Shown here piece by piece: positions 11,133 to 20,182 of a stretch of 64,000 nt of DNA; position 1 is the stretch's first letter, and every line of letters starts with the position of its first letter. A program made the translations under genes and the position numbers. The notes beneath the pieces are model-generated. The model did not search any database. It was not told the origin of the DNA and worked only from the letters and a program-made list of their open reading frames with translations. Source of the DNA: Cafeteria roenbergensis (Eukaryota; Sar; Bigyra; Bicosoecida; Cafeteriaceae); NCBI GenBank assembly GCA_008330645.1, contig VLTN01000010.1, positions 496,001-560,000 of the forward strand, given 5' to 3'.

Positions 11133-13203
11133 ATGCGGATCGCATTTTTGCACCCTGACTTGGGGCTGGGCGGCGCGGAGCGTCTGGTCGTCGACGCCGC
11201 GATGGCTCTCAAGATGGAGGTTCGTGCCTGGCCGTCGCGAAGCTCCACCCGCCCCCCCCCCCCCTGCCTCGTCCGGTCCCGTGCCACCCCGCCCTCACCA
11301 CGGCCGCACGTGCACCAACGCGGTGTTCGACCGCTCCCCGACGGAGCTGGGGCTCGCTCGGGACGGACTGGGGGTCGGTAGGCGAGGGACCAGGCCTGGC
11401 GCTGCCACACGTGGACACTGGAGCGCCATTGGCCGACCTTTTGCGCCGCCCGCTGGCCTGCGCAGTCCCACGAAGTCGACATGTTCACCTCTCACTTTGA
11501 GCCGGGGCGGGCGTTCGAAGAGGCGACGAGCGGGAGGTACTTTGACGTGGTCGTCTATGGCGACGGCTTGCCCCGCCAGCTCTGGGGCGGGTTCCACATC
11601 TTCTTTGCGATGCTGCGCAACGCGTGGCTTGCCGTGTGCGTCAGCCTTCTTCATCGGCCGTACGACGTCATCATCTGCGACCAGGTGAGCCGCTGCTCGC
11701 CGTGGGCCGAAGGCGGGCAAGCAGCCCGCCCCCGTGCTTGGCGGAGCCGAGTCGGCTTCACCCCGCCCGCGGGTCCCAGTGGCGCCTGCATGCCTGCATG
11801 CCTCTATGTCTGCATGCCTGCATGCCTGCATGCCTGCCACGTGCATTGTCCCCTCGCGACCCGACCCGAGACCCGCTCCCCACCGATCCTTCCGCCGATC
11901 CTTCCGCCGCCCCGCCCGTCCGGTATTGGCGCTCTGCCGCAGGTGTCCATCAGCGTGCTGGTGCTGCGCCTGCTCTCGCCCAGCGCGCGCGTCCTCTTCT
12001 ACTGCCACTTCCCGGACCAGCTCCTCAGCCAGCGCACAAGCCTGCTCAAGTCGCTCTATCGCCTTCCGTTCGACATCGTGGAGGAGCTAACCACCCTCCT
12101 GGCCGACCGCATCGTGGTCAACTCCAACTTCACTGCCGGCGTGTTCGCCAAGACGTTTCGTCTGGCCTGCGGATCCAAGCCTGGCGTGCTCTACCCCTGC
12201 GTGCGCCTTGACGACACCCTCGAGTTGTGAGTGCGCATGGCGCCCGCATTGAAGGGGAGTGGCAGCGTGGGGCGGCTCTGCTGATCTCGCGCCCATCTCC
12301 GCCTGCATCGCGGCTGGCATCGTTTTCGCGCCGCGGCTGGCGCCGCTTTGGCGTCGAGCGCGCGCCCCTCGGCGGGGCCCGTTCGTGCTGCGAGTGCGCT
12401 CACCACCCTGCGGTGTTTGTCGTGCCCGCGCGCCTGTTTCGCGCAGCTCTGCCCCCCGCGCCGCGCGGCCCGTGGTGCTGTCCATCAACCGCTTCGAGCG
12501 CAAGAAGGGGCTGCGCCTTGCTATCGACGCCTTCGCGTCCATGCGCGCCACCGCTGCTCGGGCGTCACGGGCGCACGACGCAGTGCTGGTCATGGCTGGC
12601 GGGTACGACCCCCGGCTGTCTGAGAATATCGAGCACCACCGCGAGCTCTGGGCGCGCTGCGAGGAGCTGGGCCTGACGCCTGCAAACGCCGACGACGGGT
12701 ACGTTGCTCACTGCAAGGCGGAGGCCTCGCGCCGCGCCCCTCGCGCGGACGTGCTCTTCGTCCGCAGCTTCAGCGACGCAGACAAGTCCGCCATGCTTCG
12801 CGACTGCTCGCTCGTGGTGTACACGCCCCGAGGGGAGCACTTTGGCATCGTACCCCTCGAGGCCATGGCGTGGTACCGGCCGGTTCTCGCCATTGATGAC
12901 GCTGGGCCGCGCGAAACCGTGCTGCACGAGGCGACGGGGTTCCTGGAGGACGGCTCGGCAGACTCCTTCGCGGCGCGGATGTCGCAGGTGCTCAACTCGC
13001 CGGATGCAGTGGAGCGCTTGGGGCGCGCAGCGCGTGAGCGCGTGTCGTCTACGTTCACGCTGGGTGCGATGCGCCGAGAGCTGGGTCGGCTCGTGGTGGA
13101 GCTCAAGTCGGCTCCGCCAACCAGGTGGCTGCCCTCCTGGCTCTTGTGGGCCACGCTCTGGGGCGCATTCGTACTGTGGGCACGGCTGGCATCCAGCTCG
13201 TAG
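11133..13203 (+). CDS. ALG2: ALG2 alpha-1,3/1,6-mannosyltransferase
   Basis: Four exons (11133-11219, 11466-11684, 11943-12226, 12447-13203) give 448 residues, normal for ALG2. The enzyme adds the second and third mannoses to the lipid-linked N-glycan precursor on the cytosolic face of the ER. Visible family motifs, in order, are [20 protein letters not shown] at the N-terminus, IICDQVS across intron 2, [36 protein letters not shown], and the GT-B donor-site motif [12 protein letters not shown] with its two glutamates. A hydrophobic segment near the C-terminus ([15 protein letters not shown]) is a likely membrane anchor. Intron 1 uses an unusual GTTCGT donor; the other two use GTGAG. The ATG at 11133 is preferred over an in-frame one 15 bases upstream because the family begins just before this strand. 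It is head to head with the nucleoporin gene. Confidence 0.93.
11788..11835 (+). repeat. Octamer tandem repeat in ALG2 intron 2
   Basis: Six tandem copies of GCATGCCT fill 48 bases; the third copy differs at three positions. The repeat lies wholly inside intron 2 of ALG2, so it is a simple intronic minisatellite. Confidence 0.9.
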
Positions 13204-13322
13204 CGTTCGGCCCGACTGTTAGCTTGCATGCGTGAGTTGTTGCTTGTTCTTTCTCCGCGTCTGCTCGCCCCAAACTGGTCTCCGTTCGCCCTTGGCAACG
13301 AGCCGGAGGCGCCGGCCACGCA

Positions 13323-16300
13323 TCAGTCCGCATCCGCGACAACCTCAAGGGCTGCATTCAATCGGCGGTCGTTGCACCTGGAAAACGGCAGGGTTCTCCA
13401 AATGGTGTCGAGGTCCACCCCGTCAGGCCGATGAAGTGCTGGGACTCGAACGGGGCCCGGCCCGTCTGCCAGCTGCGCCGTGCGCAGCAGGCCGTCGCCG
13501 TCGCAGCGGGCCGCGAAGTCGGCGCTGGCATCATCTGGCAAGCGATAGCCAGCCGGCAAGCGCTCTTGGGAATCCAGCGGCTCGCGAACCCATCGTGCCG
13601 GGGAAGCCAGATCGCGCAGGCGGCAGCGGTTGGCCGGAGTGCCGTGCGTCCCGCGAGCGAGCAGAGACACCAGCAAGCGGAACCGCGGGCGTTGCGCGTC
13701 CGTCAGCCCCGGCGACCCAGGCTTGCCTCCCGCCGCAGCGGCGGCGGCTTGAGCACCTGCCCCTCCTGCTGGGCTGTCTGGCCCTGCTGCTGTTGAGGGC
13801 GCCTCAAGCATGCGCACTGCGACGATGTGCGCATGGCTGCCCCCGACCGACCCGCTTGCCACCACGCCCGGCGCCTCGAGGCTGACGAAGCACGCCAGCA
13901 GCGTCCCTCGACTCAATACCGCCTCAGTCTCCACAGTGCGCTGTTTGGTGGCAGTCGTTCCTGGCAGCAGGCCTGCTGACGTGGGCGGGTCCTTCCAGCC
14001 GTGGGCATGCCCAAAGTCCTCTTCCAGGGCGGCGAGAAGCTCCACCGCGTCTGCCTTGACGAACGGGTTGAACTTTGGGTCGGCAAGCTGCTCGGCGAAG
14101 AGTTGGGTGGAAAACGATTCTCCCGACTCTTGCGAAAAGCTTTCCAAGTGAACCTCGGGTGGCACAAACGGGACGACGCGCAGGCTGTGCCTCACGATGC
14201 GCGACTTGCCGTAGACAACGACCCGAGTCGCCACGGTTCCGGGTCGCTCCACTGGAGCCACGCCTGCATGAGATTGGCCCGCGAGCAGCGGCGGGCGAGG
14301 GTCAAGCAGTAGCGGGGAATCAGTGCGCTCTCCGTCTGCAGCCTCCGCCCTGGCTGCAGAGAACTGCAAGCACAGCGCATCCCTCGAAGCTCCGCTGATG
14401 GGCACATCTTCAGCGCGCGGAAGGGCAGCAAGCAGCCTGCGCGCTGCTGCCTCGCGCACGAAGCCGACCAGGTGCTGTCGCGTTGCGGGGTCAGCAGCCC
14501 ATCCGCAAGGGCGCAGCAAGCCCCCCGACTCGACTGCCACCCCCAAGTCGCCCTCCTCCTCCAGGCCGTCTCTGCTCACGGTTCCTACACCCGGCTTGCT
14601 CGACCTGCCATCGCCCGCACGGTGGGCAACCACGCAGTCCAACGGCGACCGCTTGCGCAGAGTGCCCCCGAGCGCCACGGCCCGCAACACAGCGAGCGCC
14701 TCGCTGACGGACAGCTCGCTCCGCGTCTCGACTGCGGAGGCCCTGGCCAGCCATGCAACGGATACACAGAACTTGACCCTGCCAGACTCGGCTGACTCGC
14801 TCGATTGCCCGGCGTGCTCAGACACAAACACGAGAGCAAAGGACCCGTCGCCAGAGGGAACCACTGCGTGACTTACGGGAGCGGCAAAGCCCAGCGGCTG
14901 CATTCGCGGTGGAGGCAGCGCCTGCCACGGCCAGTGGCGCCTTCGCGGCTGTGATTCGGGAGCGCCTCCGCTCTCCAGCCCCAAGCCCGAGCCCGAGCCG
15001 ACTTCGAGAAACTCCTTGCCCGCGTACTTGCCAAGGCCCATGGCCGCCCGGCTCTTGCCCTTGCTGGACAGGCGTGAAGACAGCTGGTCCCAGCGCTTGA
15101 GCGATCGAATGGCGACGCGCATGAAAGCGCCGTCCACTGACTCGGCACTCGCTCCGTCGGGTGTGGGCCCCGCCGCGCAGGCAGCCTCAGGGCGAACAGC
15201 CGGAGCACGGAAGTGCAAGACGTCCTCCTCGCGCAGGTACCGCGTAGCACAGTGGCCTGTTGTGCAGTCCCGCGTATCCAAGGCAAAGACTGGCTCGTCG
15301 GGTAGGCCGGAGCCGTCGACTCGTCCCACAGCCGGCGTGCGTTGCTTCCTGGAACCGAAAGGTCGGGCGGCTGGCGCCTGTGAGGCCAAGCCCTCGCCCG
15401 GGATCGTCCGCCGCAGCACCATGAGCACCAGGTGGATTCCGGCTTGGTCCACCATCCGCCGAGCGGCCCGCGCGGCGAGGGCCTGCTCCGAGAGCGGGGC
15501 CCCCTTCCGCACAGCCTGGGCCGTTGCAACCTGCATGGCTGCCGATATCGTTGGAATGGCGGCGCCAACGAAGCCTGAGGCCTGGAGGCGTTGGCGGAGT
15601 TGGGCCCCCGTGTCGCCTGCGTTGCGCCGCACCAGCGCCGTGTGCACGATTCCAGACAGCTGCGTGTGTTCCGCCAGCCTCGGGGCAAACTCTGCCGCGA
15701 GTGCGTCGCAGCGCAGCAGCCGCTTGATGGACACCACGCTGTTGCGGTCCCGAGTCTCGCTTGAAGTTGCAGACGGGGGCTCGCGACGTCGTGGTGCCTT
15801 TCGAAGTGCAGTCCTGACCCGGTGAGCGCGGGCCTGCTCCAGCGCCAACACTGCTTGCTCGCGACGCGCCTGCCGCTCCTCCAAGCTCAGGATGCTGGTC
15901 TCCGCCTTTTTTTCGTCCGAGGCTGCTCGCTCAGCCCGGCCTTCGCTCTGCCGCACACCAGCCGCCGACGCGCGGAGCAACGCAGCCGCCGCATCACTCG
16001 CCGCATGCGACCGGGGCGAAACCCCCATCGGGTCGCGCGAGGCCTTTGTTGCCAGGTCAGCGGCACGCGCTGCCGCTTTGGTCTCTTGGTCGCAAATGAA
16101 TTTGTCTGCCGTCGCATTGGACGCCGCTCGGTGAGCTTGGGCGGCTGCCTCTGAAGCGTGCTTGTTCGCGCTCGCTTTCGAAGCCCGGGCTGTCTCCTCA
16201 AGAGCTGCGAGGGCTGCGATTTGCAAGTCCTCCCTTCCCATCGTAGCGCGAAGAGACTGCTGCGCGCGCCCCAGGATCCCCAAGTACGTCATTGGCGGCG

Positions 16301-19300
16301 TGACAGCTGGCCCCACGTCTTTGGGTTGGCCGGCGCGGTGCCCTGGGCTCTCAGATCCTTCTGAGCGGTCCGACGTGCTCACGCCTGGCTCCCAGCTGCC
16401 GCTGTTGAGACTTTGCCCCTGGTCACGGCGCCGCGCTGCTTGTGGAGGGAGGAGGCCAGTCGGCTTGGCTCTGGGAGCGGAGTAGCAGCTCTCGGCAACC
16501 CCCATTCGCGCTCGGGCGTCGAGCACCTGCTGCTCACGGAGGCTCGGGCTCCACAGCACCGCGCTGGTGTGCCCTGGCGCTCCGGGCCCGTGCTCGCCCT
16601 GCCAAGGCGGCATATGGTCTCCTGGTGCCGAGAGCAGATACCGTTGCACCTCGGCCGACGTCCCCGCCTCCTCTCGACGTTTGTTCGAGAGGTGCGGGAG
16701 CCGGGAAGCCGCTCGAAGAGCATCGAGCCCGCTGCTCGGGTCTGAGCCCCCGATGACGCGCAAGTGCCGGCTGACGCCGACGCTCGGCGCGACATCAGAA
16801 CCTGCCAGCACCGTCGAGGGAATCGCGGCATCCTGGAGGTGCATCAGCGGGTGCCCAAGATGCAGGCGCGCGCGCGAGTCGGACGCCAGCACGCCGGGCC
16901 CAGCGCTCTGCGGCACGGGACGCGGCCTGGGAGGCAGCTCTCCTGGCCGGGCCGGGCGAGGTGCCGCAGCGGGCCGCGCAGGGGCGGCCGACGGCAAGCC
17001 GTCCGAGCCGAGAAGGCGAAGCGCGAACCGCGGGGGGGCGACCGCGTCGTGGGCGGCAAACACCTTGGCCGCCGACTCGGCGCTTTTCCCCCCGCTCGCA
17101 AAACTGGCCCACTGCGCCGCTAGCCGTTCGGCGTCGTCCAGACTGGTCGCATGTTCGTGGTCCCTGATGGCCCAAGCCAGTGCATCGTCGCCAGCGTGGC
17201 GCGCGTGGACGCTTGTGAAACCGCCGTGCGCAGCCGCAGGGTGCCGGCCTGGCCGCTGCCGAGGAGCGTGCATGCCCCGCCGCGGCCCTGCGCTTGCCGG
17301 TCTGCGCCGCGAGCTCTTGCCGGCGCGTGCTTCGTCGGCATCGGACACCACCACCCCAGGTAGAGGGCCGGTCGGAGGTACCCCCGCGGCCGACGGCTCA
17401 GGCCGCCGACTCGCTTGGCCAGGCTCGCCCTGGCCTTGTGGCGGCCGACGGGTGCGCCTACTGCTGTCCGCCGCGCCGTCTGAAGCGAGACCGCGCTTCC
17501 GGCTGGCTCGGCGTCCAAGGGGCGCGGCTGATGCCGGTCGCGTCGCTCTCCTCCCCATGACACTGCTCAGAACCACGGCTGGCGCTTGGCCGGACAAGCG
17601 GAGCTGCGCCATCGTTGCAAACACGAGGAAGCATGCTTCGCAGACGCTGGCGGTTTTGAACTGGAACAGCGGGTCGGGTGCGTACGCCGATAAGTAGCTG
17701 TCCCCCGTCATGGTCGGGTGCAGCACCCGCAGGGTCGGAGGCACAACGCTGACGGCTTCGGCTGCGGGCAACACCATGGCAGCGGCCTCTTCTGGGGACT
17801 CCACGGACGTGCCCGCCATCCAGACGCCCATGGCCTTGGCGACAGAGACACCGAACAAGCCCACTCCTCCCGCTGCTGCGCGCACGCGGTCGGGCAGCTC
17901 AGTCGCGAGGGGCCGGTCAAACGGCCAGCGATGGGCCGATGGCAGCGGATCCAGGCCCTCGCCAGCGGGAATCCCGGAGGCGGAGCGGGACATGGCAACG
18001 TCGTGGATGTGCTGCAGCGGAACTCCAGCTTCTGCACCTGACTGGTCTGCGGAGAGCTCCAGGTGTTGGAGCAGCGCCACGTAGTGGCTGGACACGTCCT
18101 TGTATGCGACTCGAAATGGCGCGGCTTTGCTTCCGCCAGCGACGGGCAGTGCCGCACCGCAGCTGGGACAATGATTGGATCCTAGGGGCAGCAGCACACC
18201 AGTGGAGGGAACGGCAAACAGGCCTTGCGGGGCGGGCACGGCCTCCACCCTGGATCGCTCCGCACGGACAGCAACGCTGGCCAAAGGTCGCTGCCTGACA
18301 AGCGGTGCTGCGTGACCTGCCGTGGCTGCTCCGGGCTCGGCAGTAGAGGGCGCGTCCGATTCAGGCATTCCCGCCTGGCTGCCGTCCCGCTCCGCGCCGT
18401 GGAATGCTTGCGACGGGCGAGCAGACGAGGGCAAGTCGGTGGCTTTGCCGACCCCGTCCGTGCGCTGTCCCAGAACCCAGCGGTGCCATCGAGGGTGTTG
18501 CACGGGCACTCCCGTTTGGGCTGCGGACCGAATGAGCCACTCCGGGACGCCTTCCTCGCGTGCCTGCTGAATCCGCTTTTCGGTTGCCGCAGCCTGCGCC
18601 TGCACCATGCACGCTGACATGGAGGCATCCGTGCCGTCCATGGCTCCCGCCACAGCTGCTTCGCCCCCTAGTGGTTGCATGCCGGGTGCAGCAACGGGCA
18701 GAACTCCATGCAGCAAATCTTGCAGCTTCGCTGGCGCCACGGACGGGTCAGCGCTCGAAGTCGTGTCGAGCCTGCCGCCCTGAGGAGCTGGCTGAGAGAG
18801 TCCGGCCATGAGTGCCCCGCGCACAGAACTGAGGCTGCTGTTCTGAGCCAGCCTCTGGCGCTGGTCCCGCTTGCGCGCCCCTGTGGATGGGGCCGAGCCC
18901 GGCTTTCTGCCAATGTTCCGGATTGCGTTGAGCGCCTCCGACGCCGCCACTTCGCGCTTCTCCACTGCGGGCGTGCCTGTCACAACTGACACCGCGGTCA
19001 GGTCTGCCTGCGGTCCCTGAATTCGCGCGGAGACGAGCCTCAGCAGCCAGAGGCGGCCGTCGGCCCCGAGCTTGCAGTCCACGACGGCGCGGCACAAACG
19101 CACTCGGAGGCCAGACACCTGCGCGACATGGAACGCCATCGTTTCGCACAGCTCCTGGAGGGCTGCGGGCATGACCTTCCCGCTCAGGGCGGCAAGCGGC
19201 GCGCAGTGGGGCGGGCCGTCGAAAGTCACCGCTCGGGCCGTTGCAGGCCCAAACCCTGCAGACTTTGCTCGCTCCGCCGCCAAGGTCGCGTCTGGTGTCC

Positions 19301-19877
19301 CAAGCGCGGAGTCGGCCCCCGGGGCGCGTGTCGCCCCAGGGAATAGCATCAGGGCGTTTGTCCGCCGCTCGGCGACGAGAACGGTGGGCGACCAGGTTGC
19401 CCGAATGGCGTGATTATGCGCCCCCATGGGCTCCGTGAACCGCTGCAGCGTGCCACTGAGGGGAAGCGGTTGGCTTAGCACCCGCTCAAGTTCGGCTGCG
19501 GTCAAGTACTCGACGATGCGCGCCTTGCCGCCGTCGGACGGGGCTGCGCTGCCGGGACGCACCAGCTCGGCCACGATGTCGCAGCGCCTCCGCGGCGCCG
19601 ACGCAGCATCGCCCTCGCCGTCTAGCATGGCTGACAGGATGGCCTTCGGCGTCAGGTCGCGGCGGTTCCGCCGTTGCACCGTGCCGTCTGCGGCAGAGTA
19701 AAACCAGGCAACCGGCCGCCGCCCTTGAATGACGATGGTCTCCGGCACGATCACGCCTGCTGGTCCCCGCCCCAGGTGGTCGCGCGTCCATAGGTAATAC
19801 AAGAGCGCGGCTGTGGTGTGCTCGCCGTCGAGCGGGTGCCCGGACGCCAGTCGGGCTGCCGAAACGTCGGCCGCCAT
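13323..19877 (-). CDS. Large uncharacterised protein with two CxxC pairs
   Basis: A single open frame of about 2,184 codons. I do not recognise the family. The N-terminal ~300 residues look folded and conserved in style (GEHTTAALLYYLWTRD, LQRFTEPMGAHNHAIRATWS, VVDCKLGADGRLWLLRLVS). I have an unverified impression of similar uncharacterised proteins in other flagellated protists. Two separated CxxC pairs, HCPSCGAALP near residue 570 and VCEACFLVF near residue 730, could form one zinc-binding knuckle. The middle is Ser/Arg/Ala-rich and probably disordered, with an Ala-rich helical stretch rich in Lys and Arg. No signal peptide or membrane segment is evident. The frame stays open upstream to 20510, but the ATG at 19877 is preferred because the neighbouring plus-strand gene starts at 20183 and the upstream reading is low-complexity. 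Confidence 0.6.
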   Translation of the reverse strand: MAADVSAARLASGHPLDGEHTTAALLYYLWTRDHLGRGPAGVIVPETIVIQGRRPVAWFYSAADGTVQRRNRRDLTPKAILSAMLDGEGDAASAPRRRCDIVAELVRPGSAAPSDGGKARIVEYLTAAELERVLSQPLPLSGTLQRFTEPMGAHNHAIRATWSPTVLVAERRTNALMLFPGATRAPGADSALGTPDATLAAERAKSAGFGPATARAVTFDGPPHCAPLAALSGKVMPAALQELCETMAFHVAQVSGLRVRLCRAVVDCKLGADGRLWLLRLVSARIQGPQADLTAVSVVTGTPAVEKREVAASEALNAIRNIGRKPGSAPSTGARKRDQRQRLAQNSSLSSVRGALMAGLSQPAPQGGRLDTTSSADPSVAPAKLQDLLHGVLPVAAPGMQPLGGEAAVAGAMDGTDASMSACMVQAQAAATEKRIQQAREEGVPEWLIRSAAQTGVPVQHPRWHRWVLGQRTDGVGKATDLPSSARPSQAFHGAERDGSQAGMPESDAPSTAEPGAATAGHAAPLVRQRPLASVAVRAERSRVEAVPAPQGLFAVPSTGVLLPLGSNHCPSCGAALPVAGGSKAAPFRVAYKDVSSHYVALLQHLELSADQSGAEAGVPLQHIHDVAMSRSASGIPAGEGLDPLPSAHRWPFDRPLATELPDRVRAAAGGVGLFGVSVAKAMGVWMAGTSVESPEEAAAMVLPAAEAVSVVPPTLRVLHPTMTGDSYLSAYAPDPLFQFKTASVCEACFLVFATMAQLRLSGQAPAVVLSSVMGRRATRPASAAPLGRRASRKRGLASDGAADSSRRTRRPPQGQGEPGQASRRPEPSAAGVPPTGPLPGVVVSDADEARAGKSSRRRPASAGPRRGMHAPRQRPGRHPAAAHGGFTSVHARHAGDDALAWAIRDHEHATSLDDAERLAAQWASFASGGKSAESAAKVFAAHDAVAPPRFALRLLGSDGLPSAAPARPAAAPRPARPGELPPRPRPVPQSAGPGVLASDSRARLHLGHPLMHLQDAAIPSTVLAGSDVAPSVGVSRHLRVIGGSDPSSGLDALRAASRLPHLSNKRREEAGTSAEVQRYLLSAPGDHMPPWQGEHGPGAPGHTSAVLWSPSLREQQVLDARARMGVAESCYSAPRAKPTGLLPPQAARRRDQGQSLNSGSWEPGVSTSDRSEGSESPGHRAGQPKDVGPAVTPPMTYLGILGRAQQSLRATMGREDLQIAALAALEETARASKASANKHASEAAAQAHRAASNATADKFICDQETKAAARAADLATKASRDPMGVSPRSHAASDAAAALLRASAAGVRQSEGRAERAASDEKKAETSILSLEERQARREQAVLALEQARAHRVRTALRKAPRRREPPSATSSETRDRNSVVSIKRLLRCDALAAEFAPRLAEHTQLSGIVHTALVRRNAGDTGAQLRQRLQASGFVGAAIPTISAAMQVATAQAVRKGAPLSEQALAARAARRMVDQAGIHLVLMVLRRTIPGEGLASQAPAARPFGSRKQRTPAVGRVDGSGLPDEPVFALDTRDCTTGHCATRYLREEDVLHFRAPAVRPEAACAAGPTPDGASAESVDGAFMRVAIRSLKRWDQLSSRLSSKGKSRAAMGLGKYAGKEFLEVGSGSGLGLESGGAPESQPRRRHWPWQALPPPRMQPLGFAAPVSHAVVPSGDGSFALVFVSEHAGQSSESAESGRVKFCVSVAWLARASAVETRSELSVSEALAVLRAVALGGTLRKRSPLDCVVAHRAGDGRSSKPGVGTVSRDGLEEEGDLGVAVESGGLLRPCGWAADPATRQHLVGFVREAAARRLLAALPRAEDVPISGASRDALCLQFSAARAEAADGERTDSPLLLDPRPPLLAGQSHAGVAPVERPGTVATRVVVYGKSRIVRHSLRVVPFVPPEVHLESFSQESGESFSTQLFAEQLADPKFNPFVKADAVELLAALEEDFGHAHGWKDPPTSAGLLPGTTATKQRTVETEAVLSRGTLLACFVSLEAPGVVASGSVGGSHAHIVAVRMLEAPSTAAGPDSPAGGAGAQAAAAAAGGKPGSPGLTDAQRPRFRLLVSLLARGTHGTPANRCRLRDLASPARWVREPLDSQERLPAGYRLPDDASADFAARCDGDGLLRTAQLADGPGPVRVPALHRPDGVDLDTIWRTLPFSRCNDRRLNAALEVVADAD

Positions 19878-20182
19878 GCCGCTGCTGGGGCGCAGCTGCG
19901 GTGCCAGCCGCGGCAGCAAGTCGGCGGAGGAATGCGGCCAGCGCCGAGCCCCTCCTTTCCCCGCCGCCCCCTTGCCTCGGTGCCGTCCGTCGCAAAGGCT
20001 CCTTCCTTGCGGCGTGCTCGGGCAGGCCCGCCGAACGCCGCAGCAAGCAGCTCTGCTTCGGCGGTTGCTGCGACGTTGGTGTGCAGGCGGAAAGAAAAAG
20101 GGGCGTGCCTCTCGGTGCAGGGCGAAGGGCCAAGCCGGGGCACCGGCTCCCTCCTCCCCCCTCTCTCGGCCGGAGGCGCCGC
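19878..20182. promoter_or_regulatory. Divergent promoter (uncharacterised protein / polycystin-like)
   Basis: These 305 bases separate the chosen starts of two divergent genes. Open frames cross it on both strands but look like shadows. No named promoter element is visible; the call is from layout. Confidence 0.4.

Noticed and set aside
13441-13456. tRNA-like B box (GTTCGAGTCCCAGCA) on the minus strand
   Set aside because: The flanking bases do not form a T-arm stem, no matching acceptor stem lies upstream, and the site is inside a coding frame.
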